NCBI RefSeq assembly: GCF_002993885.1
Contig: NZ_CM009578.1
Span: 3,553,569 to 3,617,568, forward strand
DNA length: 64,000 nt
Source of the DNA: Sphingopyxis lindanitolerans
GTDB lineage: Bacteria > Pseudomonadota > Alphaproteobacteria > Sphingomonadales > Sphingomonadaceae
Direction of reading: 5' to 3'
How positions within the stretch are numbered: the first letter of the stretch is position 1; each line of letters opens with the position of its first letter. The position numbers were made by a program, and so were the translations under genes. This document shows positions 48,365 to 57,202 of this stretch, one piece after another. Under the pieces are notes generated by a model that was given only the letters and a program-made list of their open reading frames with translations, searched no databases and was not told the DNA's origin.

Positions 48365-50272
48365 ATGAAACTCGATTTTATCGACCTCGACAAGCTGTCG
48401 ATTGCCAATGTCAACATGCGCGGCAAGGGCCGCGACCCCGATGTATCGGACATATTGCCGAGCATCCGGGCGCGCGGCATTCTCGTGCCGTTGCTTGTCC
48501 GTCCCAATTGCGACCCCGGACGCTTCGAAATCGTCGCGGGGCGGCGGCGCTTCACCGCCGCCAACTGCATCGTGCGCGAGGGCGGCGCGGCGCGCCCGCT
48601 GCCGTGCGCGATCCTCGACGATGGCGACGACGCCGACGCCCTCGAAGCGTCGATGATCGAAAACCTCCAGCGCGTCGCGCCAGACGAGGTCAGCCAGTGG
48701 GAGGCCTTCGTCAAGCTGGCCAAGACCGGGCGCAGCATCGAGGAGATCGCCGACAAATTCGCCTTCGAGGTGAAGGCGGTGAAGCGCATCCTCGCGCTCG
48801 GCGCGCTGTTGCCGCGCATCCGCACCCTCTACCGCGCGGGCGAAATCGACCCCGCGACGGTGCGGCAGCTCACCCTTGCCTCGAAAAGCCAGCAGACCGC
48901 GTGGCTCGCGCTCCACGACGACCCGCAAGCCTATTGCCCGACCGGCCACCAGTTGAAGGGCTGGCTGTTCGGCGGCACCGCGATCTGCGCCGACCATGCG
49001 CTGTTCGATGTCGCGGCGTCGGGCGCGGTGATCGTTTCCGACCTGTTCGGCGAGCAGAATCTGTTCGCCGACAGCGAGCAATTCTGGTCGCTCCAGATGG
49101 CCGAGATCGAGGCGCGCAAAGCCGGCTATATCGAGGCGGGCTGGAGCGACGTCATCATTCTCGAACGCGGCGACTGGTTTCGGACCTGGGACTATGCTCA
49201 TGCGGGCAAGCGCAAGGGCGGGCGCATTTATGTCGAGGTGCGCGCGACCGGCGAGATCGGCTTTCATGAAGGCTATCTTACCGCGAAGGAAGCCGAGGCG
49301 CGCGCGCGGGGCGACGACGTGTCGGCCCCTGTCGCCAAGCCGAAGCGACCCGAGGCGACCGGCGCGATGAATAGCTATATCGGACTTCACCGCCATGCGG
49401 CGGTGCGCGCCGATCTGGCCCGCCACGGCGGCGTTGCGCTGCGCGCGATGGCGGCGCATGTCATCGCGGGCGCGGGCCATTACCGCGTCGATCTCGAACC
49501 GCGTAAAGCGCCCAAGCCCGACATTGCAGCAAGCGCCGAGCGCGCCCCCGGCGAAACCGCGTTCGATCTGCATCGCCGCGCCGTGCTCGACCTTCTCGTT
49601 CCCGGCGGCGACGCGCCGACGGTGATCGGGAAGGGCCATGACAAGCTGGATTTCGCCCCGGTTTTTGCGCGCTTGCTCGACCTGCCCGATGCCGTCGTTC
49701 TCGAAATCGTCGCGATCGTCATGGGCGAGACGTTGCAGGTCGGCAGCGCGGCGGTCGAGGCGATTGGCCACCATCTCGGCACCGACATGACCCGTTACTG
49801 GCAAGCCGATGCGGCCTTTTTTTCGCTGCTCCGCGACCGCGAAGTGGTGCTCGCGATGGTCGCCGAGGTGGCGGGCGCGGCGGTTGCCGAAGCCAACCGG
49901 AACGAAAAGGCGAAGGCGCTCAAATCGATCATCGCCGATCATCTGGACGGTGCCAACGGGCGCGCGAAGGCTGCGGCATGGGTGCCCAAATGGATGGCGT
50001 TCCCGCCCGCCGCCTATACGGCGCGCGGTGGAGTTGCGAGCGTCGAGGCCGATGCCCGCGCCAGCGCGGAGATCGAAGCCGAGATCGCCCGCGCCGCGCG
50101 CGCGGCGGCAGCGGAGGCCGACGCCTTCGCGTCGCGCCGCGCCAATTCCGGCGAAGATCGCGGCGATGACGAGGGTGCGGTCGGCTGCGCCGCCGATACG
50201 GGCGATAGCGCTGCCGCCCCGGAAGCCGGTGACCGCCACGAGGTCGATGTCGCGCCGCCGCTTGCGGCTTGA
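48365..50272 (+). CDS. ParB/RepB-like nuclease-domain protein of mobile element
   Basis: A 635-residue protein. Residues 1-110 are a ParB N-terminal domain (LSIANVNMRGKGRDPDVSDILPSI, IVAGRRRFTAAN, ASMIENLQRVAPDEVSQW). An HTH follows (RSIEEIADKFAFEVKAVKRILALG). The large C-terminal part is Ala-rich and not assigned. The length is about twice that of chromosomal ParB, and no parA gene is adjacent, so it may be a regulator or a maintenance factor rather than a partition protein. CAAGGAG before ATG 48365 sets the start. A strong terminator lies about 90 bp downstream. Confidence 0.87.
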   Translation: MKLDFIDLDKLSIANVNMRGKGRDPDVSDILPSIRARGILVPLLVRPNCDPGRFEIVAGRRRFTAANCIVREGGAARPLPCAILDDGDDADALEASMIENLQRVAPDEVSQWEAFVKLAKTGRSIEEIADKFAFEVKAVKRILALGALLPRIRTLYRAGEIDPATVRQLTLASKSQQTAWLALHDDPQAYCPTGHQLKGWLFGGTAICADHALFDVAASGAVIVSDLFGEQNLFADSEQFWSLQMAEIEARKAGYIEAGWSDVIILERGDWFRTWDYAHAGKRKGGRIYVEVRATGEIGFHEGYLTAKEAEARARGDDVSAPVAKPKRPEATGAMNSYIGLHRHAAVRADLARHGGVALRAMAAHVIAGAGHYRVDLEPRKAPKPDIAASAERAPGETAFDLHRRAVLDLLVPGGDAPTVIGKGHDKLDFAPVFARLLDLPDAVVLEIVAIVMGETLQVGSAAVEAIGHHLGTDMTRYWQADAAFFSLLRDREVVLAMVAEVAGAAVAEANRNEKAKALKSIIADHLDGANGRAKAAAWVPKWMAFPPAAYTARGGVASVEADARASAEIEAEIARAARAAAAEADAFASRRANSGEDRGDDEGAVGCAADTGDSAAAPEAGDRHEVDVAPPLAA

Positions 50273-50362
50273 CCGGACGCGCGGCGCAAGCGGACGGAAG
50301 GGCGGCGGAGGTCGCCCTTCCCTCCCGCGGTGGCGATCCCCGGCCCCTTGTGCGGGGACCAC

Positions 50363-50415
50363 CCATCGCGCCGCCCCTCGCCGCTGGCGCGGCTCGGGGC
50401 GGCGCGATGGTTTTT
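50363..50415 (+). terminator. Intrinsic terminator after the ParB-like gene
   Basis: CCATCGCGCCGCCCC (50363-50377) and its exact reverse complement (50396-50410) are followed immediately by TTTTT (50411-50415). This 15-bp perfect stem with an 18-base loop should end the ardC-DUF2958-parB transcript. Confidence 0.85.
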
Positions 50416-50537
50416 GTCCGGGCGATCCGCGCGCCCGCTGCGCGGGCTGCGGATCGCACGAACTTGCAAAAGAAGCGGAAAAAACGGGCGAGGGCATCGC
50501 CCGCCTGCCGTGGGTCGCGCGCGGCAGGCGGGCGGCC

Positions 50538-50834
50538 TCAGGCGCCGAGGCGCCGGAGGAAATACACGCGAAAAAGATCGAGCAAGGCTTCGGCTTCGGC
50601 TTTGCTACCGCCGCGCGCCGTGACCGCGACCGCCCAGTCGAGCGCGAGGTCGTAGGAATAGGGATGCGGCCGGGTCAGCCGAAGGCCGACGGGATCGAGG
50701 CCGTCGCGCCGGAGCGCCGCGAGCGCCTCCTGGTCGAATGCCAGCCCCGCCCACAGCGCGGCGCTGCGCTGCGCGAGCGCATCAAGATCGCGGCTTTGCG
50801 CTGCGAACGCGAACTGCGCGGATGCCTTGGTCAC
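50538..50834 (-). CDS. Small conserved-type hypothetical protein of the element
   Basis: A 98-residue protein running opposite to its neighbours. It starts at GTG 50834 with an AGGGGGG ribosome-binding site on the minus strand. The sequence is helical (RDLDALAQRSAALWAGLAF, EAEALLDLFRVYFLRRLGA) with LRLTRPHPYSYDLALDWAV in the middle. No family was recognised. Good start signals and protein-like composition support it; the opposite strand has no alternative gene. Confidence 0.55.
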   Translation of the reverse strand: MTKASAQFAFAAQSRDLDALAQRSAALWAGLAFDQEALAALRRDGLDPVGLRLTRPHPYSYDLALDWAVAVTARGGSKAEAEALLDLFRVYFLRRLGA

Positions 50835-51249
50835 GGTCCCCCCTGCGATCCGGCGTTTGGCCAGGGCCGCGTCCCGGCCAGCCGCGCCCCCCACGGACCG
50901 GCTTGCCGAATTGGCCGTCCTTGCATCGAAAACGCGATGCTGGCGAGACCATTTTTGCTGCGGTGTCCGCTCAATCTTCTTGGGCTGCGGTGCGTCACGC
51001 TCCAGTCGTCGGCGACCATCCCGGCGCCAGTGAGCGGTCTGGCCGGACGCGGCCCGGCGCGCAACGGCGGGCATTCCCGCCTTTTTCCCCGCCCGCTGAC
51101 GCGGGCTCCTCGCGCAGCAAAAAGCCGCGATGCCCGTCCGTCCTCCGCTGCGCTGCGGCCCTGCGGGTGCGCGCCGGTCCTGTGCGTCCGTCCTGCCTCT
51201 GCTCACGCTTTCGGGGATGGTCCCGGCGGCGATTGGAAGGAGACGAACA
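50835..51249. other. Long leader region upstream of the DUF736 gene
   Basis: A 415-bp non-coding region. It contains the second copy of the 37-bp leader repeat (51141-51177) and ends with GGAAGGAGA (51236-51244) ahead of the DUF736 start. It should also hold the minus-strand start signals of the 98-residue gene at its left end. No further gene was seen. Confidence 0.45.
51141..51177 (+). repeat. Leader repeat, copy 2 (upstream of DUF736 gene)
   Basis: Matches copy 1 at 46587-46623 in 33 of 37 positions and also lies about 60-95 bp before a strong ribosome-binding site. Confidence 0.6.
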
Positions 51250-51573
51250 ATGGCAGCCATCGGTTATGTGAACGGCACCGTCGAACAGGGTTTTGTCGGC
51301 CAGCTCAAGACGCTTTCGATCCGCGCGAGCATCGAAATTCGGCCCAACCGCAACAAGGCGGGCGAGATGCAGCCCGATTTTCGGGTCTGGTCGGACGGCG
51401 TCGAGATCGGCGCGGGCTGGGTCCGCACCGGCGAGGCATCGGGGCGCGACTATGTGTCGCTGAGCCTCGCTGCCCCCGAGTTCGGGCCGCGCCGCCTCTA
51501 CGCGAACCTCGGCCGCGCGGCGGGCCAGGACGATGACGACACCTATGCCGTCATCTGGAACCCCGCCGACTGA
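51250..51573 (+). CDS. DUF736 family protein
   Basis: A 107-residue protein of the DUF736 family: GYVNGTVEQGFVGQLKTLSI at the N-terminus, IEIRPNRNKAGEMQPDFRVW and VEIGAGWVRTGEASGRDYVS in the middle. This small beta-rich protein is one of the most constant genes of alphaproteobacterial conjugative plasmids and integrative elements; its function is not known. A monocistronic unit is indicated by the long leader and the terminator at 51581. Confidence 0.92.
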   Translation: MAAIGYVNGTVEQGFVGQLKTLSIRASIEIRPNRNKAGEMQPDFRVWSDGVEIGAGWVRTGEASGRDYVSLSLAAPEFGPRRLYANLGRAAGQDDDDTYAVIWNPAD

Positions 51574-51580
51574 CGGGTCC

Positions 51581-51620
51581 GACCCCGCACCCGCTCCGGC
51601 GGGTGCGGGGTCACCCTTTT
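51581..51620 (+). terminator. Intrinsic terminator after the DUF736 gene
   Basis: GACCCCGCACCCG (51581-51593) pairs perfectly with 51600-51612 around a 6-base loop; TTTT follows at 51617-51620. It starts 8 bp after the DUF736 stop. Confidence 0.85.
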
Positions 51621-51659
51621 CCTTGTCGCGGCGCGATATTCGGCTAGGATTCTGAACAG

Positions 51660-52571
51660 ATGAAAACCGATCTCGACCATCTTCCCGACCGCAAGAAACG
51701 CGACCTTGCGCGTATCGTAGAAATCCTCTTCGCCGAGTTCGAGGATGCGACGGCGCTATCGACGCAGAAGTGGAAGAAGCAGGGGCGCATCCTCAAGGTC
51801 ATTCTTTACGGCAGCTATGCGCGCGGCGATTGGGTCGCCGATCCCAAGGGCGGCTATTATTCCGATTATGACATCCTCGTCGTCGTCAACGACGACCGGC
51901 TGACCGATCCGGTCGATTACTGGTACAAGGCCGAGGATCATTTCCTGCGCGAATATGGGATCACCAAGCGGCTGTCGGCGCCGGTCGGGCTGATCGTCCA
52001 CAGCCTCGGCGACGTCAATTTTCAGCTGTCGCGCGGGCGACCCTTTTTCATCGACATCGTGCGCGACGGGATCGTGCTTTACGAGTTCGGGACGCAATCT
52101 TTTGATCCGCCTAAGCCGCTCTCGCCCGAGGTCGCGCGCGAGGAAGCGCAGGGATATTTCGATACGTGGTTCGCCAGCGCTTCAGGTTTTTTGAAGAGCG
52201 CGAACTTCGCCATCTCCGAGGGTCTGAACAACCACGCGGCGTTTTTCCTGCATCAAGCGACCGAGCATTTCTATCACGCCGTGCTCCACACGCTGACCCT
52301 CTATTCGCCCAAATCGCACAAGATCAATTTCCTCCGCGACAGGGCCGAGGACATCGCGCGCGACCTGATTGCGGTGTGGCCGCGCGATGAGAAACTTGCA
52401 CGCCGCTGCTTCGAATTGCTGCAACAGGCCTATGTCAACGCGCGCTATTCGCCGCATTACAAGATCACCGAAGCCGAACTCGCATGGCTCGTCGCGCGGA
52501 TTGAACTGCTCCAGGTTGCGGTCAAAGCCGTCGCCGAACGCCACCTGAAGGGCGACCCGATCTCAGCCTAA
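51660..52571 (+). CDS. MNT nucleotidyltransferase-HEPN fusion protein
   Basis: A 303-residue protein. The N-terminal half has the minimal nucleotidyltransferase signature ILYGSYARGDWVADPKGG and YYSDYDILVVVND with the paired catalytic Asp. The C-terminal ~140 residues are a helical HEPN domain (ATEHFYHAVLHTLTLYSPKS) ending in NARYSPHYKI, where the HEPN Arg/His pair can be placed. In separate-gene systems the MNT protein adds AMPs to and silences a HEPN RNase toxin; here both are on one chain. It lies alone between a terminator and a convergent small gene. The ribosome-binding site is weak. Confidence 0.8.
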   Translation: MKTDLDHLPDRKKRDLARIVEILFAEFEDATALSTQKWKKQGRILKVILYGSYARGDWVADPKGGYYSDYDILVVVNDDRLTDPVDYWYKAEDHFLREYGITKRLSAPVGLIVHSLGDVNFQLSRGRPFFIDIVRDGIVLYEFGTQSFDPPKPLSPEVAREEAQGYFDTWFASASGFLKSANFAISEGLNNHAAFFLHQATEHFYHAVLHTLTLYSPKSHKINFLRDRAEDIARDLIAVWPRDEKLARRCFELLQQAYVNARYSPHYKITEAELAWLVARIELLQVAVKAVAERHLKGDPISA

Positions 52572-52775
52572 CGCAAACAATTCGGGCTGTACCGGCGCCG
52601 TGAGCACGGTGCGCGCTTCGAGCGCCGCGCCGACCGCCTGCCGATAGTGAATCGTCCGGCAGCGCTCGGCTTCCTCGAAACCCACCGGCGCCCATTCGTC
52701 GCCCGGATAACAGGCGTCGTAAATCGCGCGCGCAGCCGCGCGCAGCCGCACGTCGTGCTGCAATTTTCTCTCCAT
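52563..52775 (-). CDS. Small hypothetical protein
   Basis: A 70-residue protein read leftward, ending 9 bp inside the 3' end of the nucleotidyltransferase gene. The sequence (LRAAARAIYDACYPGDEWAP, EEAERCRTIHYRQAVGAALE) is protein-like, with Cys, Trp and an amphipathic helix. ATG 52775 has no clear ribosome-binding site, so a longer N-terminus is possible. The family was not recognised. Confidence 0.5.
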   Translation of the reverse strand: MERKLQHDVRLRAAARAIYDACYPGDEWAPVGFEEAERCRTIHYRQAVGAALEARTVLTAPVQPELFALG

Positions 52776-52959
52776 CACTGTCGATTCGCCGATCTTCCGG
52801 CAGGGGCAGTTATGAGAACATAAATAGAACATAGACAAAAGCGCAGGGGGATCGATTTTCGCATCGGCGTTTTTCGATCCTCCCCGGCGCGTTCGATCCG
52901 CGCCATCGACCGCCCCTCTCGCGGCGCCACGAGGCGTCCTTCTTCGAGGAGCATGGGTC

Positions 52960-53199
52960 ATGGCTTCATCCAGTGACGATAATGCCGCAGCGCGCGCTGC
53001 CAAGGCGCGGAGCGGCATGCCGTTTCTCAATCCCGAGCAGACGGCTTTCTATCTCGGGCTGACGACGCGGACCTTGCAGGAATATCGGTCGAACGGAACC
53101 GGCCCGCGCTATCGGCGCCATGGCCGCTTTATCCGCTATCATATCGACGATATCGATGCCTGGGCGCTTCGCGATGCCAAGGGGAACGGCGATGCGTGA
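52960..53199 (+). CDS. AlpA/excisionase-like helix-turn-helix protein
   Basis: A 79-residue DNA-binding protein with one MerR/AlpA-type HTH: FLNPEQTAFYLGLTTRTLQE followed by the wing GPRYRRHGRFIRYHIDDID. Proteins of this type act as excisionases or activators in mobile elements. GAGGAG lies 9 bp before the ATG. It overlaps the following peptidase gene by 8 bp, so it leads the traF/transglycosylase operon and may regulate transfer. Confidence 0.85.
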   Translation: MASSSDDNAAARAAKARSGMPFLNPEQTAFYLGLTTRTLQEYRSNGTGPRYRRHGRFIRYHIDDIDAWALRDAKGNGDA

Positions 53200-53749
53200 C
53201 GCGCTTCGCCACCTGGCTCACGCATGGCGCGCCGCCCGCCAGCCGGCCTGCCGTCATCCTCGCTGGACCGCTATGTGCGCCGCGTTGACCGCCGCGATCG
53301 GCACGACGATCCTGCTCCCGCCGCATCCGCGCCTGATCTGGAACGCCAGCGCCAGCGCCCCGATCGGCCTGTGGTCGGTGGCCCCGAACGCGCCGCTTCG
53401 TCGCGGCGACATGGTCGCGGCCCGCCTCGCCGAGCCGTGGCGGGCGCTTGCCGCGCGGCGGCATTATCTTCCCGCCAACGTCCCGCTCATCAAACGCATC
53501 GCCGCGATGCCTGGCGATGAAATCTGCGCGGACGAGGGTGTGGTTCGGGTCAACGGCGTCGTTGTCGCAACGGCCCGCACCCATGATGGCGCCGGGCGCG
53601 CAATGCCGCTTTGGCAGGGATGCACAGTGCTCGGCGGCGCGAGCGTATTGCTTTTGATGGACGATCCGGCGTCGTTCGATGGCCGCTATTTCGGGGCGAC
53701 CACGCGGGGCGACATCATCGGCAGGGCGTTGCCTTTATGGCTCCGCTGA
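53192..53749 (+). CDS. traF: TraF-type S26 signal peptidase
   Basis: A 185-residue membrane protease of family S26. One N-terminal helix (WTAMCAALTAAIGTTILLPP) is followed by the catalytic Ser motif NASASAPIGLWSV and the Lys motif PLIKRIAAMPGDEIC; the GRYFGATTRGDIIGRALPLW end is typical of conjugative TraF. RP4 TraF matures the pilin TrbC. No pilin gene is in the window, so its substrate may lie elsewhere in the element. Confidence 0.9.
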   Translation: MRDALRHLAHAWRAARQPACRHPRWTAMCAALTAAIGTTILLPPHPRLIWNASASAPIGLWSVAPNAPLRRGDMVAARLAEPWRALAARRHYLPANVPLIKRIAAMPGDEICADEGVVRVNGVVVATARTHDGAGRAMPLWQGCTVLGGASVLLLMDDPASFDGRYFGATTRGDIIGRALPLWLR

Positions 53750-54336
53750 AGCTCGTCGTCGCCGCGCTGGCGCTGTTCGTCGCCACCCCCGCCTATGCCG
53801 ATCCGGTCGCGCAGTGGCAGCCGCATATCGCCGAAGCGTCGGCGCGGTTCGGCATCCCGGCGGGTTGGATCGAGCGCGTCATCCGCGCCGAGAGCGGCGG
53901 GCGCACCATGCTCGCTGGGCGTCCGATCACCAGCCGCGCCGGTGCAATGGGTCTCATGCAGTTGATGCCAGGCACCTGGGCGGACTTGCGCGTCCGCCTC
54001 GGTCTCGGGACCGATCCGCACGATCCCGGCGACAATATCATCGCCGGAACAGCCTATCTGCGGATGATGTACGATCGCTTCGGCTACCCCGGCATGTTCG
54101 CCGCCTATAACGCCGGACCTGGTCGATATGCCGCCTATCTGGCCGGTCGTTCGCGCCTGCCGAGCGAGACCACCGCCTATCTGCAAACCGTCACCGGAAC
54201 AGCGGCGGCGCCGGTGCCGTCGCGGCCAAACGGCGCGGTTCCGATGGCCGCAAAGCGCGGCGGCGAGGACCGGCGCGGCGATCGAGACGACCGAGCGATC
54301 GACCCCATTTTCTTCATTCACCGGCCCAATCCCTGA
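53737..54336 (+). CDS. Lytic transglycosylase (VirB1/TrbN-like)
   Basis: A 199-residue exported SLT-domain enzyme. The signal peptide is LKLVVAALALFVATPAYADP. WIERVIRAESGGRTMLAG carries the catalytic Glu, AGAMGLMQLMPGTW and AAYNAGPGRYAAY are further SLT motifs. It overlaps traF by 13 bp. Such enzymes open peptidoglycan for the mating channel. The C-terminal 50 residues are basic and disordered. Confidence 0.9.
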   Translation: MAPLKLVVAALALFVATPAYADPVAQWQPHIAEASARFGIPAGWIERVIRAESGGRTMLAGRPITSRAGAMGLMQLMPGTWADLRVRLGLGTDPHDPGDNIIAGTAYLRMMYDRFGYPGMFAAYNAGPGRYAAYLAGRSRLPSETTAYLQTVTGTAAAPVPSRPNGAVPMAAKRGGEDRRGDRDDRAIDPIFFIHRPNP

Positions 54337-54558
54337 CTTCGGGCGGGGTGGGGGGGGGCTCGTCTCGGCAAGGCCGAGTATGACGGGCGCCGAAGCGGCT
54401 TTCAAGGCCGGCGGCCCCTCCAATTTGCTGCGCAAATCGGTTCCTCCACCGCCGCTTCGCGGCGCCTCCGCTGCGCTTCGGCGGCCCTGACAGCCGCTCC
54501 GGCGCCCGTCGTCGAGGGATGGTCCTCGAATGGTTCGGGGCGAAGGAAGGAGCATGTC

Positions 54559-54915
54559 ATGGGCGTTTATCAGAACATCGGTGTCGCGTCGGATCGCGTG
54601 TTTGCGGCGCTGGTTGCTGGCCTTGAGGTCGAGTTCGGCAGAGGTGCCGGGGCAGCACTGGCACAGCGTTTCGTCGATGCCGAAGAGGTTGATTTTCACT
54701 GGGAGGCGCGGATCGAAGAGCGCTGGATCGGAGCGTATGAGAGCATCGATGGCGAAGAGATCGAGCTCGATCGGATCGCAATATTCGGGCGGCTCGATGG
54801 CGCATATTTCTTCGCGATGATGATCGTGGATGGCGATGGAATCGCGCACGGCATGATCGGCAGACGCGCGTTCGAAAGCGAAAGTCAGGCACGCGCAGCT
54901 TTTGCGATGGCTTGA
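54559..54915 (+). CDS. Hypothetical protein of the mobile element
   Basis: A 118-residue acidic protein (VYQNIGVASDRVFAALVAGL at the start, EEIELDRIAIFGRLDGAYFF near the end). AAGGAAGGAG before the ATG at 54559 is an excellent ribosome-binding site, and a variant of the leader repeat lies about 90 bp upstream. No family was recognised. Its position directly before the candidate oriT and relaxase suggests a transfer-related or regulatory role. Confidence 0.65.
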   Translation: MGVYQNIGVASDRVFAALVAGLEVEFGRGAGAALAQRFVDAEEVDFHWEARIEERWIGAYESIDGEEIELDRIAIFGRLDGAYFFAMMIVDGDGIAHGMIGRRAFESESQARAAFAMA

Positions 54916-55222
54916 TCGTGCAGACTTGGAGGAGCGGCGCCTGGGTGCGTCGCTCCTTTCTTTTTTGCCTCGGCGGTGGGGTGGATGGCGGAATTTCAGC
55001 GGTTTTGGAGGGGGAGCGCGTAAGGCAAGATTAAGCTATGGTGCCGGTTCTGCGGACCGGCTCCATAAGCTGTTGTCTGCACATCCTTTTTTCGCCGCTC
55101 CAAGCCGGAGTTCTGGCACCGTCCTGCGCGCCATGGTGCCAAGCCTGTCGCCACCCCGCGAGAATCCGCGCCTATTTTGGCACCGGTTTTCAAAGGGCCA
55201 AGGTGCGGTCATTCTGCCTGTC
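54916..55222. other. Candidate origin of transfer upstream of the relaxase
   Basis: A 307-bp non-coding region. TATGGTGCCGGT (55037-55048) pairs with 55056-55067 in 11 of 12 positions around a 7-base loop. TGGCACC (55114-55120) and GGTGCCA (55135-55141) form a second inverted repeat enclosing GTCCTGCGCG, which resembles IncP-type nic sequences (ATCCTG followed by C). Another GGCACCGG occurs at 55181. Such repeats beside a relaxase gene are what an oriT looks like; nicking here is not shown. Confidence 0.45.
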
Positions 55223-57202
55223 ATGAGCGATGACGATGACTTCGAACCCCGCTTGGGACGGATGCGCGCGCGCGGCAAATCGCGCGGGAAGAAATATCTT
55301 CACCGCATTCTGGCGGCCGCCAATCTTGCCGGGGTGACCGTTGGCGGACCGAAGCGCCGGACCCGTTTCGATGGGAGCCGTATCGGCCGCGGATCGGGGG
55401 TCGGCCGCGTACTTGGTAGCCGCGATAAATTTGCCGCGTTTCGCCAGCGCCGCGTCATCGTGAAATCGCGTATCGTCAAGCTGGCGGGGAAGGGCGCCCA
55501 GGCGGCGCGCGCCCACCTTCGTTATGTCGAACGCGACGGCACCACGCGCGATGGCGGGCGGGGACAATTATATGGTGCCGAAAGCGACGAGGCCGATAGC
55601 AAATCTTTCCTCGTGCGCGGCGAGGGCGATCGTCATCAATTCCGGTTCATCGTCTCGCCCGAAGATGGCGCCGAATATGACGATCTCAAATCGCTGACGC
55701 GGCGGTTGATGGCGCGGATGGAGGACGATCTGGGAACGACCCTCGACTGGGTTGCTGTCGATCATTTCAATACCGGCCATCCGCACACGCATATCGTGGT
55801 TCGGGGGAGGGACGATCGCGGCAAGGATCTGATCATTGCCCGCGAATATATCACGGGCGGCATGCGCGAACGCGCCGCCGAACTGGTCGATCTCGACCTT
55901 GGTCCGCGCTCGGCCGAAGCCGTTCAGGACCGATTGCGCAGCGAGATCGAACAAGAGCGGCTGACCAGCATCGATCGCGCCTTGTTGCGTGAGGCCGACG
56001 CCGACACGCTCGTCAGTGCGGCCGCGCGCAGTGCCCTCGATCAGACGCTGCGTATCGGGCGGCTGCGGAAGCTCGAGCGACTGGGATTGGCCGAGCCAGT
56101 GGGCGCAACGCACTGGCGACTTGTTCCCGGCGCCGCGGAAACGCTTCGCCGCATGGGCGAGCGCGGCGACATCATCCGGACGATGCAGCGCGCTTTCGCG
56201 GAAAATGGACGGGCTCCGGCGCTTGTTGATCAGGCCATTTATGATGCCGCCACGGCGCCGCAGCCGATCGTCGGGCGCATCCTCAAGCGCGGTTTGTCCG
56301 ACGAGATCGATGATCGACATTTTGTGCTTGTCGAAGCTACCGACGGACGCACGCATTATGTTGACATCGGCAAGGGCGAAAATCTCGATTCTCATTCGAT
56401 CGGAGCCATTGTCCGGATCGAGGCGGCTCGCGTCACCGTGAGGGATTCGGATCGCGTCGTTGCCGAGGTCGCCGCCGCCAACGGCGGGCGATACGATGTC
56501 GATCTTCATCTTCGCCATGATCCGGCTGCGACCGAAGCCTTTGCCGAGACGCATGTTCGTCGGCTGGAGGCGATCCGCCGACTGACGGGCGGAGCAACCC
56601 GAGAGGCGGATGGAAGCTGGGCCATCGCGCCCGATCATCTTGAGCGAGCGGCGACCTATGAGCAAATGCGATCAAGAGACCGGCCAGTTGTGGTTGAAAC
56701 CTTGTCGGCCGAGCGGCTCGAACATCTTGTCGATGTCGATGCAGCGACATGGCTTGACCAGGAGCTCGTTGCCGCCGATCCCGTGCCGCTCCGCGATGCC
56801 GGATTTGGACGCGATGTCCGCGAAGCGCAGGCGCGTCGTCGGCAATGGCTTATCACGCAAGAGCTGGGGCAGGAGACGGACGGGCGGTTCGTGACCCCGC
56901 CCGACATGATCGACACGCTTCGCCGACGCGAAATCATGCGCATCGGAGGCATATTATCGGAGGAGTTGGGCACCCCCTTTGCCGAAGCACGGACTGGCGA
57001 ACAGGTGAGGGGAGTTTTTCGCCGACGCGTCGACATGGTGAGCGGGCGTTTTGCGTTGGTGGAACGCGCGCGGGATTTTACGCTGGTGCCTTGGCGACCT
57101 GTGCTGGATCGTCAACTTGGGAAGGATGTCGCGGGGGTCGTGCGAGGGGACAGCGTCAGCTGGGCTTTCGGGCGGGGACGAAGCGGCCCGAATATATCGT
57201 AG
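55223..57202 (+). CDS. VirD2/MobP-type relaxase, DUF3363 family
   Basis: A 659-residue relaxase. HLRYVERDGTTRDG starts the nuclease domain, and DWVAVDHFNTGHPHTHIVVR provides the HUH-type metal-binding histidines. IAREYITGGMRERAAELVD and the C-terminal DUF3363 region complete the match. The catalytic Tyr is not obvious at the N-terminus by eye. ATG 55223 gives the acidic-basic start SDDDDFEPRLGRMRARGKS; the longer frame reads through the candidate oriT. In related elements traG/virD4 follows, but here a citrate synthase gene comes next. Confidence 0.88.
   Translation: MSDDDDFEPRLGRMRARGKSRGKKYLHRILAAANLAGVTVGGPKRRTRFDGSRIGRGSGVGRVLGSRDKFAAFRQRRVIVKSRIVKLAGKGAQAARAHLRYVERDGTTRDGGRGQLYGAESDEADSKSFLVRGEGDRHQFRFIVSPEDGAEYDDLKSLTRRLMARMEDDLGTTLDWVAVDHFNTGHPHTHIVVRGRDDRGKDLIIAREYITGGMRERAAELVDLDLGPRSAEAVQDRLRSEIEQERLTSIDRALLREADADTLVSAAARSALDQTLRIGRLRKLERLGLAEPVGATHWRLVPGAAETLRRMGERGDIIRTMQRAFAENGRAPALVDQAIYDAATAPQPIVGRILKRGLSDEIDDRHFVLVEATDGRTHYVDIGKGENLDSHSIGAIVRIEAARVTVRDSDRVVAEVAAANGGRYDVDLHLRHDPAATEAFAETHVRRLEAIRRLTGGATREADGSWAIAPDHLERAATYEQMRSRDRPVVVETLSAERLEHLVDVDAATWLDQELVAADPVPLRDAGFGRDVREAQARRRQWLITQELGQETDGRFVTPPDMIDTLRRREIMRIGGILSEELGTPFAEARTGEQVRGVFRRRVDMVSGRFALVERARDFTLVPWRPVLDRQLGKDVAGVVRGDSVSWAFGRGRSGPNIS

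Noticed and set aside
47876..50497. 873-codon minus-strand frame across DUF2958 and ParB-like genes
   Set aside because: The longest open frame in the window but purely a high-GC antisense effect; both sense genes have clear motifs and start sites.
54342..54360. Run of eight G after the transglycosylase gene as a phase-variation tract
   Set aside because: It is outside any coding region and not placed between promoter elements, so slippage would have no evident effect.
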